A stretch of DNA of 64,000 bases from NCBI GenBank assembly GCA_963693305.1, contig OY855913.1, forward strand, positions 17,374,484-17,438,483, written 5' to 3'. Shown here in pieces: positions 11,409 to 22,577 of the stretch; the first letter of the stretch is position 1; each line of letters opens with the position of its first letter. The notes beneath the pieces were generated by a model that worked only from the letters and a program-made list of their open reading frames with translations, did no database searches and was not told the origin of the DNA. The DNA comes from Meandrina meandrites (taxonomy: Eukaryota > Cnidaria > Anthozoa > Scleractinia > Meandrinidae). Both the position numbers and the translations under genes were made by a program.

Positions 11409-12336
11409 CGCCAACAATACTGGAGATGGAAACTGCGCAGACGGACTAAACCAAATAGACAGCGCACCACCAGCAGGTATACTTGAAGTTTTTTCAGCTT
11501 TAAACATTTTTCTCTCCATCACCACATCTCTAGGCAATGCTGTGATCCTCGTTGCTCTTAATAAAGTCTCTTCTATTGATCCTCCCACGAAGCTTTTCTT
11601 TCGATGTCTGGCGGTCACTGATCTTTGCGTGGGACTTATTGTGCAGCCACTCTATGCAGCAAATATTATATCTCGACTGATAATAAAGGTGAACGTGAAT
11701 GTCTTGTGCGATGTTTTTAAAGCTGCTCGTGCTTTTGGATGGCTTTTGTGTGGAGTATCTGGCTCGACGTCGACAGCAATAAGTGTGGACAGACTTATCG
11801 CCCTGTTGTTGGGACTGAGATACAGACATGTCGTAACATTGAGGCGAGTGCGTGTGGTTGTAATTTGCTTTTTATTAATTGGCGCGTCAGGTGGAGGATT
11901 CGGATGTGGAGAAGGGATATTGCCTTGAAGGGAGCCTCCGTTTTCTTGATACTTTTCCTGGTAATTTCGATTCTCTGTTACACGAGGATCCACCTTCAAG
12001 AAACTACTACATCAACAGGCTCATGTACAAAACATTGTCCTTCAAGGACAAACGAAGAGAGAAGAGATTCCACTGAACATAGAAAGATACAAAAAGACTG
12101 TTTCTAGCATAATGTGGGTGCAGTTGGCATTAGTTGCTTGTTATGTTCCGTTTGCTATAGCGGCTGTTCTGGATGTGAATGGAATAAAAAATGACGTGGC
12201 GAGACCCACTACAGAGACTCTAGTCTACTTAAACTCATCTCTAAATCCGACCCTGTACTGTTGGAAAATCTGAGAAGTGAGACAAGCAGTGAAGGACACA
12301 ATCAGAAAGCTTAACTGTTTTGATAACAGTACCTGT
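11409..12336 (+). pseudogene. Class A GPCR pseudogene, array copy 3
   Basis: The sequence follows the intact receptor at 5757 along its whole length but is broken in several ways. The start codon is missing, with the family's AAAAATGGCC reading TTAATCGCC at about 11405-11413. A one-base deletion near 11902 shifts the frame after TM4, at G-G-G-F before C-G-E. Small indels scramble the third intracellular loop at about 11990-12060. A TGA at 12271-12273 replaces the arginine codon right after the TM7 N-P-x-x-Y-C-W-K-I stretch. The left half (11409-11928) is still one open frame carrying TM1 to TM4. Loss of both the ATG and the upstream AG acceptor suggests it no longer makes a receptor. Confidence 0.9.
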
Positions 12337-13458
12337 GTACATCGTCTTCATCATATACATGAACATAAAGTTGCGGCCGCAACGTAAAAGTAAAATTACA
12401 AACAATATAATTACAAATAACGGAAAAAATAAATTTGAAGGCGCTGCGCCACCGGATATCAAGCTGATTTTTAATGCGAATTTAACTGATGCTGGAGGTA
12501 ACCCAGCGATTGTCAAGCATTCCATCTTGGTGGGAGTAGAAAAACTCATAGTCGCTTGACACCACGGAAACCAGGACAGACTCGAGCCTGATGGGCCACT
12601 GGGCTCGAACTCGTCTTAGTATTTTAACTGTTCTTGAATGAACATATTATTTTATCACTGACCTCAATAGCTCTTCATCAATACACTATGAGGCATTTAC
12701 AATGCAAACAAACCTTGAACTGAAGGATTCTTCCGCAGTGGTAATGAGGGTATTTTAAAAAAGCGTTTTTAATTACTTAAAAAGACAAACCATTTACACC
12801 TGTTGTATCATTCGATGGTCTCGAAAATACTAGCCACTCAATTAGCCAAAATTTAAAATACACCCGTTCCTTGCCTAGAACAACACCTAACCAATGCTAT
12901 TCTTTCAATATTTACAGTCTTTACTTGCATATTTAACATTTTCAATTACTTTTATCGTTTCATTTCAATTGGTGAGCGAAAAATTATCCTTAACAACTCC
13001 GACAATTTATCAATTTATTTTACAAACATGACGTTATAATTTTAGGAATAGCCCTAAAACAACATCTGACCAATGCTACTCTTTCCGTCATTACTTGCAT
13101 TCATATTTTTAACATTTCCAATTACTTTCGCGCTATATATTTCACTGCTAGGAAAGAATAGCACAATCTAAATTCGTTTCATTTCAATTGGCGAGGGAAA
13201 AATACTCCCACACAACTCATTGACAATCTATCAATTTACTTTACAAACATGACGTTACAATTTTCAGAAAACTAATGGAAAAATGGCGACATTTAAAAGT
13301 CTAATGCAAAAATTATTCACCCTAAAATAACAAACATCAATTAGCATTACTTTTCTAATAAAATTGTCAGACTGCTGTCCCACTTTAAGCTGCAGGCTGC
13401 TTGTCTTTCTAAAACGCAAGCCCACGTAATATAGCAGACTTTTAACTTCCCAAGAATA
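12337..13458. repeat. Spacer with a local tandem duplication in the class II upstream flank
   Basis: Two related blocks of about 180-200 bases lie at about 12880-13055 and 13060-13258. Each has CAACA(C/T)CT(A/G)ACCAATGCTA near its left end and ACAAACATGACGTTA near its right end. A third diverged copy at about 15400-16140 is split by the pogo-like MITE. No gene is seen. Confidence 0.6.
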
Positions 13459-13960
13459 ATGGCAAACATAACTGGAGATGGAAACTTCGCAAGTAAACTG
13501 AACCAAGCACTCGGCAGCGCATTACCAGCTGGCATAGCTGAAGTTTTTCGGCTTTAAACATTTTTCTATTCATCACCGCATCTCTGGGCAATGGGGACGA
13601 GAATGAATTGCTCTTCATAAAGTCTCTTCTATTCATCCTCCGACGAAACTTTTCTTTCGATGTCTGGCGGTCAGTGATCTGTGCGTTGGCTTTATTACAA
13701 ACACTTCACGCTACAGATGTTTTGTCTTGTATAATAAAGGCGAACACAAATGTCTTGCATAATGTCTTGCATAATGTTTTAAAACAATTAAATTCGGCAG
13801 ATTTGAATTTAATGCGAGTTCAGACGTCTCGCGCTGTTGTTGGGACTGAGATACAGACATGTCGTAACATTAAGACGAGTATCTGTGTTTATAATTTCTT
13901 TTTGGTTGATAATATTTTCTCTGGTAGTTTCCATTTTCTGTTACACGAGGATCCTACGGA

Positions 13961-14499
13961 AGCTTATAAGTGCCATCCGACATCCTACTTAAGCTTCAGC
14001 CTCGGGTAGCATTTTCAAGACCTCGGTCACAGTTTTTCACGAAACGGAACTCCCAGCCGATAAATAACATATATACAACCGTAGCGAAACATGTGGCAAA
14101 TATTACAGAGTTAGAGGTGTCAATTTAAACTCGACATACAAGAAACCGTACAGACCTATGACATTTAGAAATTTGCAAGGCTACTATACGGTGTTACGGC
14201 TCTATTTAATATATACTGCCTCCAAATAATACAACATAAAGCGCCCTTTCAGAAACAAGCGAGAAGCAAACAGGTCGAAAGACAGAATTCAATACAGTAC
14301 GGCAAAGGTACAAATGTCACGAACGTAGGAGTCGTGTTTGATCTGTCCCCATTTTACTTGTATGTCGGATTTTAAAAGTCGGATGTCGGAATTTAACAAG
14401 TCGGATGTCGGATTTTAAAAAGTCGGATGTCGGATTTTAACAACTCGGATGTCGGATGTCGGATTTTTAAAGTCGGATGTCGGATGGCACCTATAAGCT
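13961..14499. mobile_element. Non-autonomous element (MITE) with 25-bp TIRs and internal minisatellite
   Basis: The ends are inverted repeats (13961-13985 against 14475-14499) matching at 24 of 25 bases and starting AGCTTATA(A/G)GTGCCATCCG. The element sits inside the GPCR pseudogene and interrupts a stretch conserved in all paralogues, so its limits are well defined. It has no coding capacity. A clean target-site duplication was not found. Confidence 0.85.
14358..14487. repeat. Minisatellite of about 20-bp units built on GTCGGATGTCGGATTTTA
   Basis: About six imperfect units follow one another and run into the right TIR of the surrounding element, whose terminal sequence contains the same GGATGTCGGAT motif. 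The TIR and the satellite therefore seem to share an origin. Confidence 0.85.
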
Positions 14500-14707
14500 C
14501 CTCAAACTACGACATCAACAGGCCAAAGTACAAAAAAGACATTGTCCCCCAAGGACAACCGAAAGGAGGAGAGATTCCACCGAAAATAGCAAGATACAAA
14601 AAGACAGTTTCTAGCATAATGTAGGTGCAGTTGGTATTTGTTGCCTGTTATGTTCCGTTTGGCATTGTGGCTCTGCTAGATGCGAATTGAATATAAAATT
14701 ACGTCAC

Positions 14708-16349
14708 TTTAAGAGTGAATGTCAGTTAAACTCGGGGAAAATTGAAATTTCGCGGCCAGGCTCAAAGTTTTATTTTCGTTCATACTTTGTCTATAGATAC
14801 GCAGTACTAAATAACAAAACGTGATATATAGTTTTTTTTCCTAAGACCACTTCAATTTGGCGTTAACCGGGAAAAACTATTTCCGCTGTCGGCGACTTCA
14901 AAGTAACCAAAATTTGAGACAACATCGGCTGCTCGCAAAACTTTGCTTGCATGCAAAAGACATGAAAGTTCGGAAAAATCTTTTCCAATGTATTTTTAAA
15001 GACTTTTACTCCTAGTTTAATGATAACGTTTCATCTAAGCGATAATATGGAAGGTAAACAACAACATTTTAGAACTTCTTAGTTTTCAAGCGACAAAAAT
15101 TTAAATTCAACTTGAAAGACGCGATTACAATTTACGGCATGTGCTACACCTTGCTTTTTCCTAAAAGTTAACTTATAAGGTATTTAAACATTGTACTAGA
15201 ACATATGTAAAACTGGCTTGGGTAATTTAGTTTGCAGATCACACGAAGTCTTCGAAGTTGAGCAAATTTTGGATGAAATATGAGATAATCGAATAACTGA
15301 CAAGGCTGCCCTTTTTCACTACCAAACGAATCCATGGCACTTCCAGATAAATTTGATTAAAATGTAGACATCAAATTTAATTAACCCAGAAATTAAAATA
15401 CGTGCGATCCGTTCCTTACCTAAAACAATATCTGGCTGATGCTATCCTTTCTGTATTTTTAACATTTTCAATTATTTAGTACTACAGTCGACTCCCGATA
15501 ACTCGAATCTTCAAGGGAAATTAAAAAAGTTCGAACGGTTATCGGAAGTTGAGAACAAATGTCCGGATATAAGGAAAAAACTGTGTTTACAGTTTTTCTA
15601 CTCATGCAGTGCACATTTTAATCAAATTTAGTTACATAATAGAGAAGACAAGGGAGCCAAAAGATTTACTGACATTTTGAAAAAGGAGTTAAGAAGCAAC
15701 ACCTTGTGAAAACCAGCTGAACCTGAACTGAAGTGACACGTTTTGTGTAATGTAAAAGAAAGGAAAAAGTTCAGAAATATATATATTAATGTTTTGGACT
15801 ACAGTACACTGTTTGTTTTGACTTGACACGTATTGACAGACCTGGTTCGAGTTATCGAAGGTAAAATTGCATAGAAAATGGCCTGAAGGGAAACGAAAAT
15901 TGCTTCGAGTTAGGGGTAGGTTCCAGTTATCGAGGGTTCGAGTTACCGAGCGTAAAATTACAGTAAATGTTTGACGGAAATCAAGGGGAAATCGATTTTG
16001 GTTCGAGTTAGCCCGAGGTTCGAGTTAGCGAGGGTTGGAGTTATCGGGAGTCGACTATATATATAATTTCTAGGAAAAGAATAGTATAGTCTATATTTTT
16101 TTCTTTTTAATCAGTGTGTGAAAACGTGACTTTGTAATTTAAAGAAAACAAGTGGACAAATGGCAAACTTAAATATCAAATGCCAAAATCTGCGGGCCCT
16201 GAAAAAACAAACGTGCAAAAACATAACTTTTCTGAAAACAACTCGTTGGAAGATTACCATCCCACTATTAGGTTGCAAGTTGATTGACTTTCTTAAAATA
16301 AGCCTTCTTTACCGTTTACAACAGGTTTTTTTTTAACTTCCCAAGAATA
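14708..16349. other. Spacer upstream of GPCR copy 5
   Basis: Bases 14708-15400 hold nothing I can name. Bases 15400-15480 and 16060-16340 together are one class II upstream flank, split by the pogo-like MITE. Confidence 0.5.
15485..16057. mobile_element. pogo/Tigger-type MITE, TA target site
   Basis: The terminal inverted repeats read (C)AGTCGACTCCCGATAACTC at the left and the complement at the right, and TA dinucleotides flank both ends (15483-15484 and 16058-16059). The CAGTCGACTC start and TA target are typical of Tc1/mariner-superfamily pogo/Tigger elements. The right third has several subterminal copies of TTCGAGTTA-N-CGAGG. It carries no transposase. Confidence 0.8.
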
Positions 16350-17279
16350 ATGGCAAACATTACTGGAGAAGGAAACTTCACAAGTAAACTGAACCAGACA
16401 CTCAGCGATACATCAGCAGGCATAGCTGATTTCTTTTCGGCTTTGAACATTTTTCTTTCCATCACCGCATCTCTGGGCAATGCTTTGATCCTCGTTGCTC
16501 TCCATAAAGTCTCTTCTATTTATCCTCCGACGAAACTTTTCTTCCGAAACCTGGCGGTCACTGATCTTTGCGTTGGACTTATTGTACAGCCACTCTATGC
16601 AATCGACATTATGTCTCGTATAACAAAGATGAACGTGGCTATTTTGTACAATGTAAAGATAGTTTTGGATGCTTCAGGATGGATTTTGACTGCAGTGTCT
16701 GGGTTGACGTCAACCGCAATTGCTGTGGACAGACTTATCGCTCTTTTGTTGGGACTGAGATACAGACATGTTGTTACATCAAGGCGAGTTGGTGCATTTA
16801 TAATTTGTTTTTGGTTTATTGGTGCTTCTGTCGGAGAGATTCGGATGTGGAGAAGAGAGATTGCCTTAAAGGAAGTCTCTGTTCTCATAGGGCTTTCTCT
16901 GGTAACTTCAATCTTCTGTTACACGAGGATCCACCTCAAGCTACGACATCAGCAAGTCCGAGTACAAAACAATGTTGTCCATCAAGGACAACCAAAGAGA
17001 GGAGGGATTCCACTCAACATAGCGAGACATGAGAAGGCAGTTTCTAGCATAATGTGGGTGCAATTGGCATTAGTTGCCTGCTATGTCCCGTTTGCCATTG
17101 TGGCTGTGTTAGATGTCAAAGGAATAAAGAATGTTCTGGCTTTGTTATCCACAGAGACTTTAGTCTACTTAAACTCATCTCTTAACCCAATCCTTTATTG
17201 TTGGAAGATCCGAGAAGTGAAACAAGCCGTGAAAAACACGGTCAGGCAGCTTAACTGCGTTACCTGTGTATCGATTTAA
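16350..17279 (+). CDS. Class A GPCR, melanocortin/MECA-like, array copy 5
   Basis: This is an intronless seven-TM receptor of 309 residues, ATG 16350 to TAA 17279, starting M-A-N-I-T-G-E-G-N. TM1 G-N, TM2 L-A-V-T-D, D-R-L, TM6 Y-V-P-F and TM7 N-P-I-L-Y are all present. As in its paralogues, the TM3 cysteine that forms the usual ECL2 disulfide is missing and ECL2 is very short. The C-terminus ends C-V-T-C-V-S-I, with cysteines that might be lipidated. The upstream flank is class II, as for the copies at 2038 and 13459, so this gene groups with them. The ligand is unknown. Confidence 0.92.
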   Translation: MANITGEGNFTSKLNQTLSDTSAGIADFFSALNIFLSITASLGNALILVALHKVSSIYPPTKLFFRNLAVTDLCVGLIVQPLYAIDIMSRITKMNVAILYNVKIVLDASGWILTAVSGLTSTAIAVDRLIALLLGLRYRHVVTSRRVGAFIICFWFIGASVGEIRMWRREIALKEVSVLIGLSLVTSIFCYTRIHLKLRHQQVRVQNNVVHQGQPKRGGIPLNIARHEKAVSSIMWVQLALVACYVPFAIVAVLDVKGIKNVLALLSTETLVYLNSSLNPILYCWKIREVKQAVKNTVRQLNCVTCVSI

Positions 17280-18354
17280 AGTTGGAATGTAAAAGTAAAA
17301 GACAAAAAGTATACAAATAAAGTAAAAAGTAGATTGGAAGGCACTGCTGCACGATATTTGTGCGATATGTCAAGCTCAGAAAAACATCAACCACTTTATT
17401 TGAACTTTTATTTACTTACTGAATGCTAAGCCACCGATGAGAAAACATTGATAAACGTACCAGCATAAACGTAAAGTTAGGTTTCGCAATTCAGAGACAT
17501 TTACTGAGCCTCAGGAATTCAAACGATAACACTAGGGTGACAAAAATGGCTCCTGGTTGTATCTAAAATCGTAATTTTTTAAACGACCTACTTATTGCAA
17601 TGGTAATAGGCCTAGTTTAAATCTACTCCTTCAGTAGAAGTGGATGTACTTCTGTAGAAAATAAAATATAAAATAGGACTTCCGTTGCAACTGTTTTTGT
17701 TTAAATTGTTTATTTTGATGGCGAGAAATGTCAATATCTATAGGCAGGTTAAGAGCACGTCCACGGAAGAACCAGGCAGTAAGTGATACAGCTCAAATCA
17801 CCGATTTCGCTCTAAATTTGCACAAATGTAGGACATGATGAGTTATCACTTGTGACAAAACATGAGGTTAAATTATTTTATTCCCTTTAAGTTATGGGAC
17901 CAAGTGCAAAAATGGCCATTTTTCTCTAATTTATGCATATTTAATTAGGTGATTTTGATTGACCAGTTCCGCAAGATAAAAGGCCTTCTGAAAATAAAAT
18001 TCACTGGATCATATTCTATGGTTATTAGACGCAAAGCACAATAATTGATTTAAACCACCTGATTTGATTTATTCTCCTCACTCAGCCTTTAGTAAGGTAC
18101 ATATTCCTTACTGTTGGCAATGGCCTTTAATTAATGCAAAAATCTACAATGAGCAACAACTTATATACATTATTCTTACATGGGTAATGAAGGCAATCAT
18201 TACCCTTCACAAAAAAGTCAAAAAATGTCTGGAGAGCTATATCATATGGCAATGTCGTGGCATCGATGTGTGATAAAATAAAATGTTTTAATGCTCGCGT
18301 GGGCGATCGAAGAAAATTGAATGAAGAAGGAGAAACAATAAAAGTGTTTTATTA
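17280..18354. other. Spacer downstream of GPCR copy 5
   Basis: No gene is supported. The first 150 bases resemble other receptor 3' flanks. The rest is AT-rich. Confidence 0.45.
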
Positions 18355-18728
18355 TTAAAATAATTTGATTGAATCATGCAGGGGGGTGGGGAGGGGGTGC
18401 TCATGTAAAGTGTGGTATGCGACGGAGAAAGTAATTGAGTCCAACAATATAACGGCCCTGGCTTATTTGGCGTATTGATATGTTGCCCTGAAAATTGAAT
18501 TGAAGCCGGCTTTTAAATTACAACTGATGCATTTTGGAAAGTCAGGTTATTGTTGTAAAAAGAGAACAATCCAGAAATTTGCCACACTTGTTGGCGTTGG
18601 AGTGGATATTTTAAGCGAAATGTTTAAACAGGAATTTATAATTAAATACTTAATGTTCTTTGACAAGCTATCCCTCCGCCCCTTTCTCTCCAGCATTTAC
18701 TCATTTTTTCCCAAAATCAACCAGTACT

Positions 18729-20213
18729 CAGGCCCGTAGCGTGGATTCTGTTGAGGGGTGTTCTTTTATTTGTTGGGAGGTATTTTTTAGCGCCGGCGCT
18801 AACACGAACGTGGAAGGCGCGAGCCTCTAGGTAACCGGTCGTTTCGCCTACGAGTGGATTCGCTAACGACCAGTTCGCTAACGTATTAGGTCGATTCGCC
18901 TACGTCTGAAGTCGGTTCGCTAACGAACTATATGTCGTTTCGCTATGTATTATGACGATTCGTACTTTAAAATATAGTTATAGAACATCAGGTGTAAGTG
19001 AAGAATAGCTCCCAGAATAACCTGTCGGTCGAGACATTGTTTCGACTGCAGAAATCGTACTGAGAACGATGAATTTTCCAGTTCTGGTATTCAGACACTG
19101 CCTATTCCGAATTCCAAAATGTGTCTTTTCTGTTGACGAAGAAGAACTAAATGAACTAAAAGAATTAAATGGTTAATTTCAATGTTTTATCTTTATCCCG
19201 CACGCGTTAACGCTCTTATTTTTCACAAAAGCAAACAACTTTTCGCTTTTGGTTGAAAAAGTAAGAAAAAGTCACAAGTCACAGAACAATTTACAATAAA
19301 GCGTGCATTCTTATCGTCTCTCTCCTGTTGATGAAGAAGAACTAAAAGAGACGTTAGCGTACTAACTTTATACATTAGCGAAATGGCCTACAGCTCGATA
19401 GCGAAACGACTTTAGACGTAGGCGAATCGACCTAACTCGTTAGAGTCGATTAGAGAACTGGTCGTTAGCGAATCCACTCGTAGGCGAAACGACGGGGGTC
19501 TGGGGTCGTGCCCCCAGAAAATTTTGAAAATTTAGGTTCTCTCAAGTGCCATTTCCTGCATTTTGACATCATTCCTAAGATGGGATGCATTTTCCTTCAA
19601 TATTAGCTCTTCGGAAAGTAATTGCCATTCTAAAAAAAATTCTGAAATGTTCAGAAATGAGTGTGTGCATTTAGATAGTTTTCAAATCACAAATATTAAA
19701 ATTACATGTAGGGTGGATGAGTGGACAAGAAATTGAAAGAATCAGATGAATTATCTGATATGTTATACAATTATGTATTTTAGAAACAACTACTGAACAA
19801 GTTTCATGTCTTAGCAAGTGCAGAATATCTGTTTGTTCTCAGGGGTAATTCTATATTTCTATAACTTTTCAGAAATTTCTGACAAATGCGCATACTTGCT
19901 TATCCAGCCAACTAACGCTAGTTCTGTTTTCCGCGGGCGCCACGACATGGATGGAAAGCAAGACGAACATCAATTAACCACTCCAAAAGATTAGAACTTC
20001 TCATTATAGTGCCAAAATGTTTCGGCTTCCTCCGATAATCCTGGCAAGGGAGATAGTTGTCCGTGTAATCGACCGGTCACAGTCTTTTGATTGTTTTGTG
20101 TATTCTTTTTTTTTATTATTTTTTCAACCCCCCAAAAATGCCGACTTCAAAAATTTTAGGGGGTTCGTTCGAACCCCTCGAACCCCCCCCCCCCCCCCCA
20201 CCCTACGGGCCTG
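18729..20213. mobile_element. DNA element with CAGGCCCGTAG TIRs, hosting a nested MITE
   Basis: The ends are CAGGCCCGTAG (18729-18739) and CTACGGGCCTG (20203-20213). The flanks TAC(T) and TAC(C) fit a 3-4 base target duplication, judged against the empty site CCAGTACCAA in the paralogous unit at about 4546. The inner sequence around GGGTCTGGGGTCGTGCCCCC and the ATTTCCTGCATT phrase resembles the element at 58724-59691. No transposase frame is left. A C-rich homopolymer at about 20184-20199 precedes the right end. Confidence 0.75.
18836..19493. mobile_element. Nested MITE with long TIRs made of degenerate ~20-bp subrepeats
   Basis: The left arm (18836-18960) and right arm (about 19340-19493) are inverted copies, for example GTCGTTTCGCCTACGAGTGG at the left end and its complement at the right end. 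Within each arm the sequence is a run of related units alternating TTCGCCTACG and TTCGCTAACG. It lies wholly within the CAGGCCCGTAG element. Confidence 0.8.
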
Positions 20214-20396
20214 TACCAATTTTGTACGCAAGGATAGGTGTATTGTTTGATTATCTTGATTAAGGTGCCTTGTATACACAACGGACCGCAAAAAAAGGGA
20301 CCAAAGAGACGTACTTCGCTCAAAAGCGCAAAAAACTCGCCAAGCTCGTCTCGGCAACAATGTAACCACAGTTACCGATGGTATATTCCTCATTAT

Positions 20397-20915
20397 TAAA
20401 AACTAGCAACGGTATATTGCAATACCTGTGTTTTGATTGGTTAACAGGCAATGTTATATGAGCTCATATACACCTGATTGAGGAATCGTTGACCACTGAA
20501 AAGCATAAACCATGAACGATGCGACCCAAATGTTTCCTGAAAAATCGGAAATAACAATCGTTGTCTGTAACAGCACAAACATGATAATAAAACTGGTTAC
20601 AAACCTCTCAGCGAGAGAAAATTTCTTGATTAAAGGAATATTACTAAGTTTACCAATGCTGTCTACCCAGAATACCATTGAGTCATATCGTTCATGGTTT
20701 ATATTTTCCACAGGGTCAACGTTTATTCAATCAGGTGTATATACCATATATACCACTGACCACAAATATCTTAGCCGATACGCGTCAACGAAAACAGCTG
20801 GGGAGCTCAAATATCGCGGTTGTTGAAAATGAGATCGTTATAGCCAACTCGGCGCTACGCACCTCGTTGGCTATCTACCATCTCATATCTAACGAGCGCT
20901 CGTAAAATAATTGTT
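20397..20915. mobile_element. Short repeat element (family also at 47738-48045), with a nested insertion
   Basis: The ends and body match the complement of 47738-48045, including ATTAAAAACTAGCAA, GTTAACAGGCAATG and TATATGAGCTCATATA. Comparison of the two copies shows that about 20475-20735 is an extra insert here. Its ends are inverted repeats reading (A)CACCTGATTGA and TCAATCAGGTGT. No coding region is visible. Confidence 0.65.
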
Positions 20916-21602
20916 AAATAAGTGTCTAGATCTTTTTTTTGGCCCGCAATAAGGTGAAAATGAAAAAACGTTCCATAATTATGTTGGGAATACAGCTTAG
21001 TCCAATTATATTTTCCAAGGACGCACTGTTCAGTGTGAAATATGCTGAAAATTTTACAAAGTATTTACTTCCCTTATAGTGGATTTGATCTGGAATGGCT
21101 GTCATTTTTCTGACGAGGAATTGTCAGTATTTTGGCAGGTAACGTTAAATTGAATTAATATTTGCATATCGACTCTTAGGGGAATTTGCGAATTCGTGTT
21201 ATCAGTAATTGCCGCCGGTATTGCTACAACATCTACTTGTTAATAAATACATACTAATATAATTCAGTGTTCTTGAATGAAAGCGTAACAGATAAGATTC
21301 TTTCACTTTTCAGCTGCATTTTGTTATCAATTATCTCATATTCTTATGGCTGGATAAAACATCACAATTGCAATTCTTCTTAACTGTCACAACAATCACA
21401 TTTCACAAAACGTGACTTTATAATTAAAAAATACCACACAGATGGGAAAAATAAATATACAGCCCAGGTGAACAGTTGCAATATATCAAAGCACAACTGG
21501 ATATGTTATCAACGACATATAAAATCACTATATGATGATTTTTCTCAACCGAAACCATTCTTCACAGCAAGATTAACCTTTTTTTTATTAACGCGACGAA
21601 AA

Positions 21603-22577
21603 ATGGCCAACATTACTGGAGATGGAAACTGCGGAGACAAACTAAACCAAATAGACAGCGCACCACCAGCAGGTGTACTTGAAATTTTTTTCACATTGAA
21701 TATTTTTCTCTCCATCACCGCATCTCTGGGCAACGCTTTGATCCTTGTTGCTCTCCATAAAGTCTCTTCTATTCATCCTCCAACGAAACTTTTCTTTCGA
21801 TGTCTGGCGGTCACTGATCTTTGCGTTGGACTTTTTATACAGCCACTCTTTGCAACCTACATTATGTCTGGTACAATAAAGATGAACACGAATGTCTTAT
21901 ACTATGTTTACGAAGTTAGTCGTGCTTCTGGTTGGATTGTGTGTGGAGTATCTGGCTTGACGTCGACCGCAATCAGTGTGGACAGACTTCTCGCCCTGTT
22001 GTTGGGACTGAGATACAGGCATGTTGTAACATTAACGCGAGTCTGTGTTGTTATAATTTGTTTTTGGTTAATTGGTGCTTCACTTGGATGGATCCGAATG
22101 TGGAGAAGAGACATTGCCTTGATGGAAACGTCTGTTCTAATAACACTTTGTCTGGTAACCGCGATTTACAGTTACACGAGGATCCACTGCAAACTACGAC
22201 ATCAACAAGCTCAAGTACAAAATATTGTCCCCCAAGGACAACCAAATGGAGAAGAGATTCCACCGAACATAGCAAGATACAAAAAGACAGTTTCTAGCAT
22301 AATGTGGGTGCAGCTCGCATTAGTTGCTTGTTATGTTCCGTTTGCTGTAGCTGCTATTCTGGATGTGAATGGAATAAAAAATGACGTGGCGAGATTCACT
22401 ACAGAGACTCTAGTCTTCTTAAACTCATCTCTAAATCCGATCTTGTACTGTTGGAAGATCCGAGAAGTGAGACAAGCAGTGAAGGACACAATCAGGCAGC
22501 TTAACTGTTTAAAAAACGTTACCTGTGTACATCGTGTAGATCATATACATCAAATTAACGTTGCCCCCGCAACGTAA
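21603..22577 (+). CDS. Class A GPCR, melanocortin/MECA-like, array copy 6
   Basis: This is an intronless seven-TM receptor of 324 residues from the ATG at 21603, the family's M-A-N-I-T-G start. The frame stays open upstream to a GTG at 21468, but the conserved CTTCACAG just before the gene suggests that this region is 5'UTR after an intron. All core motifs are present: G-N, L-A-V-T-D, D-R-L, Y-V-P-F and N-S-S-L-N-P-I-L-Y. The tail is longer than in the others, continuing past N-V-T as C-V-H-R-V-D-H and ending A-P-A-T. It is the closest full-length relative of the copy at 5757. Confidence 0.92.
   Translation: MANITGDGNCGDKLNQIDSAPPAGVLEIFFTLNIFLSITASLGNALILVALHKVSSIHPPTKLFFRCLAVTDLCVGLFIQPLFATYIMSGTIKMNTNVLYYVYEVSRASGWIVCGVSGLTSTAISVDRLLALLLGLRYRHVVTLTRVCVVIICFWLIGASLGWIRMWRRDIALMETSVLITLCLVTAIYSYTRIHCKLRHQQAQVQNIVPQGQPNGEEIPPNIARYKKTVSSIMWVQLALVACYVPFAVAAILDVNGIKNDVARFTTETLVFLNSSLNPILYCWKIREVRQAVKDTIRQLNCLKNVTCVHRVDHIHQINVAPAT

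Larger units (their letters stand above)
13459..14707 (+). pseudogene. Class A GPCR pseudogene, array copy 4, split by a MITE
   Basis: The ATG at 13459 and the glycosylated N-terminus are intact. A one-base loss at about 13545 then brings a TAA at 13555. TM1 is partly overwritten, with the G-N-A-L-I-L codons replaced by an unrelated 12-base stretch after CTGGGCAATG. TM2 to TM5 survive as fragments in several frames. A 539-bp element (13961-14499) separates TM5 from the third intracellular loop, and the alignment resumes at 14500 with the paralogues' CTCAAACTACGACATCAACA. The TGG of TM6 has become TAG at about 14622 and the gene decays before TM7. It is non-functional. Confidence 0.88.
18355..21602 (+). 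repeat. Class I upstream unit of GPCR copy 6, interrupted by two insertions
   Basis: The unit runs 18355-18728, 20214-20396 and 20916-21602. It is split by the element at 18729-20213 and by the element at about 20397-20915. Joining the three parts reproduces the continuous copies at 4150-5756 and 10160-11408. The CCATTCTTCACAG acceptor-like site precedes the receptor ATG by about 45 bases. Confidence 0.75.

Noticed and set aside
11739..12107. A second separate gene overlapping the copy 3 pseudogene
   Set aside because: It is only the shifted frame after the one-base deletion, and its readable part is receptor TM5.
14358..14487. CRISPR-like direct repeats
   Set aside because: There are no spacers. 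It is a minisatellite inside a MITE.
20184..20199. G/C homopolymers (also 56489-56512, 57903-57923, 61798-61815, 63213-63228) as regulatory G-quadruplex sites
   Set aside because: They occur at or near element ends and are prone to length errors. Nothing ties them to a gene.
21468..21602. In-frame extension of GPCR copy 6
   Set aside because: It also begins at GTG and contains an acceptor-like CTTCACAG, so it is more likely 5'UTR.
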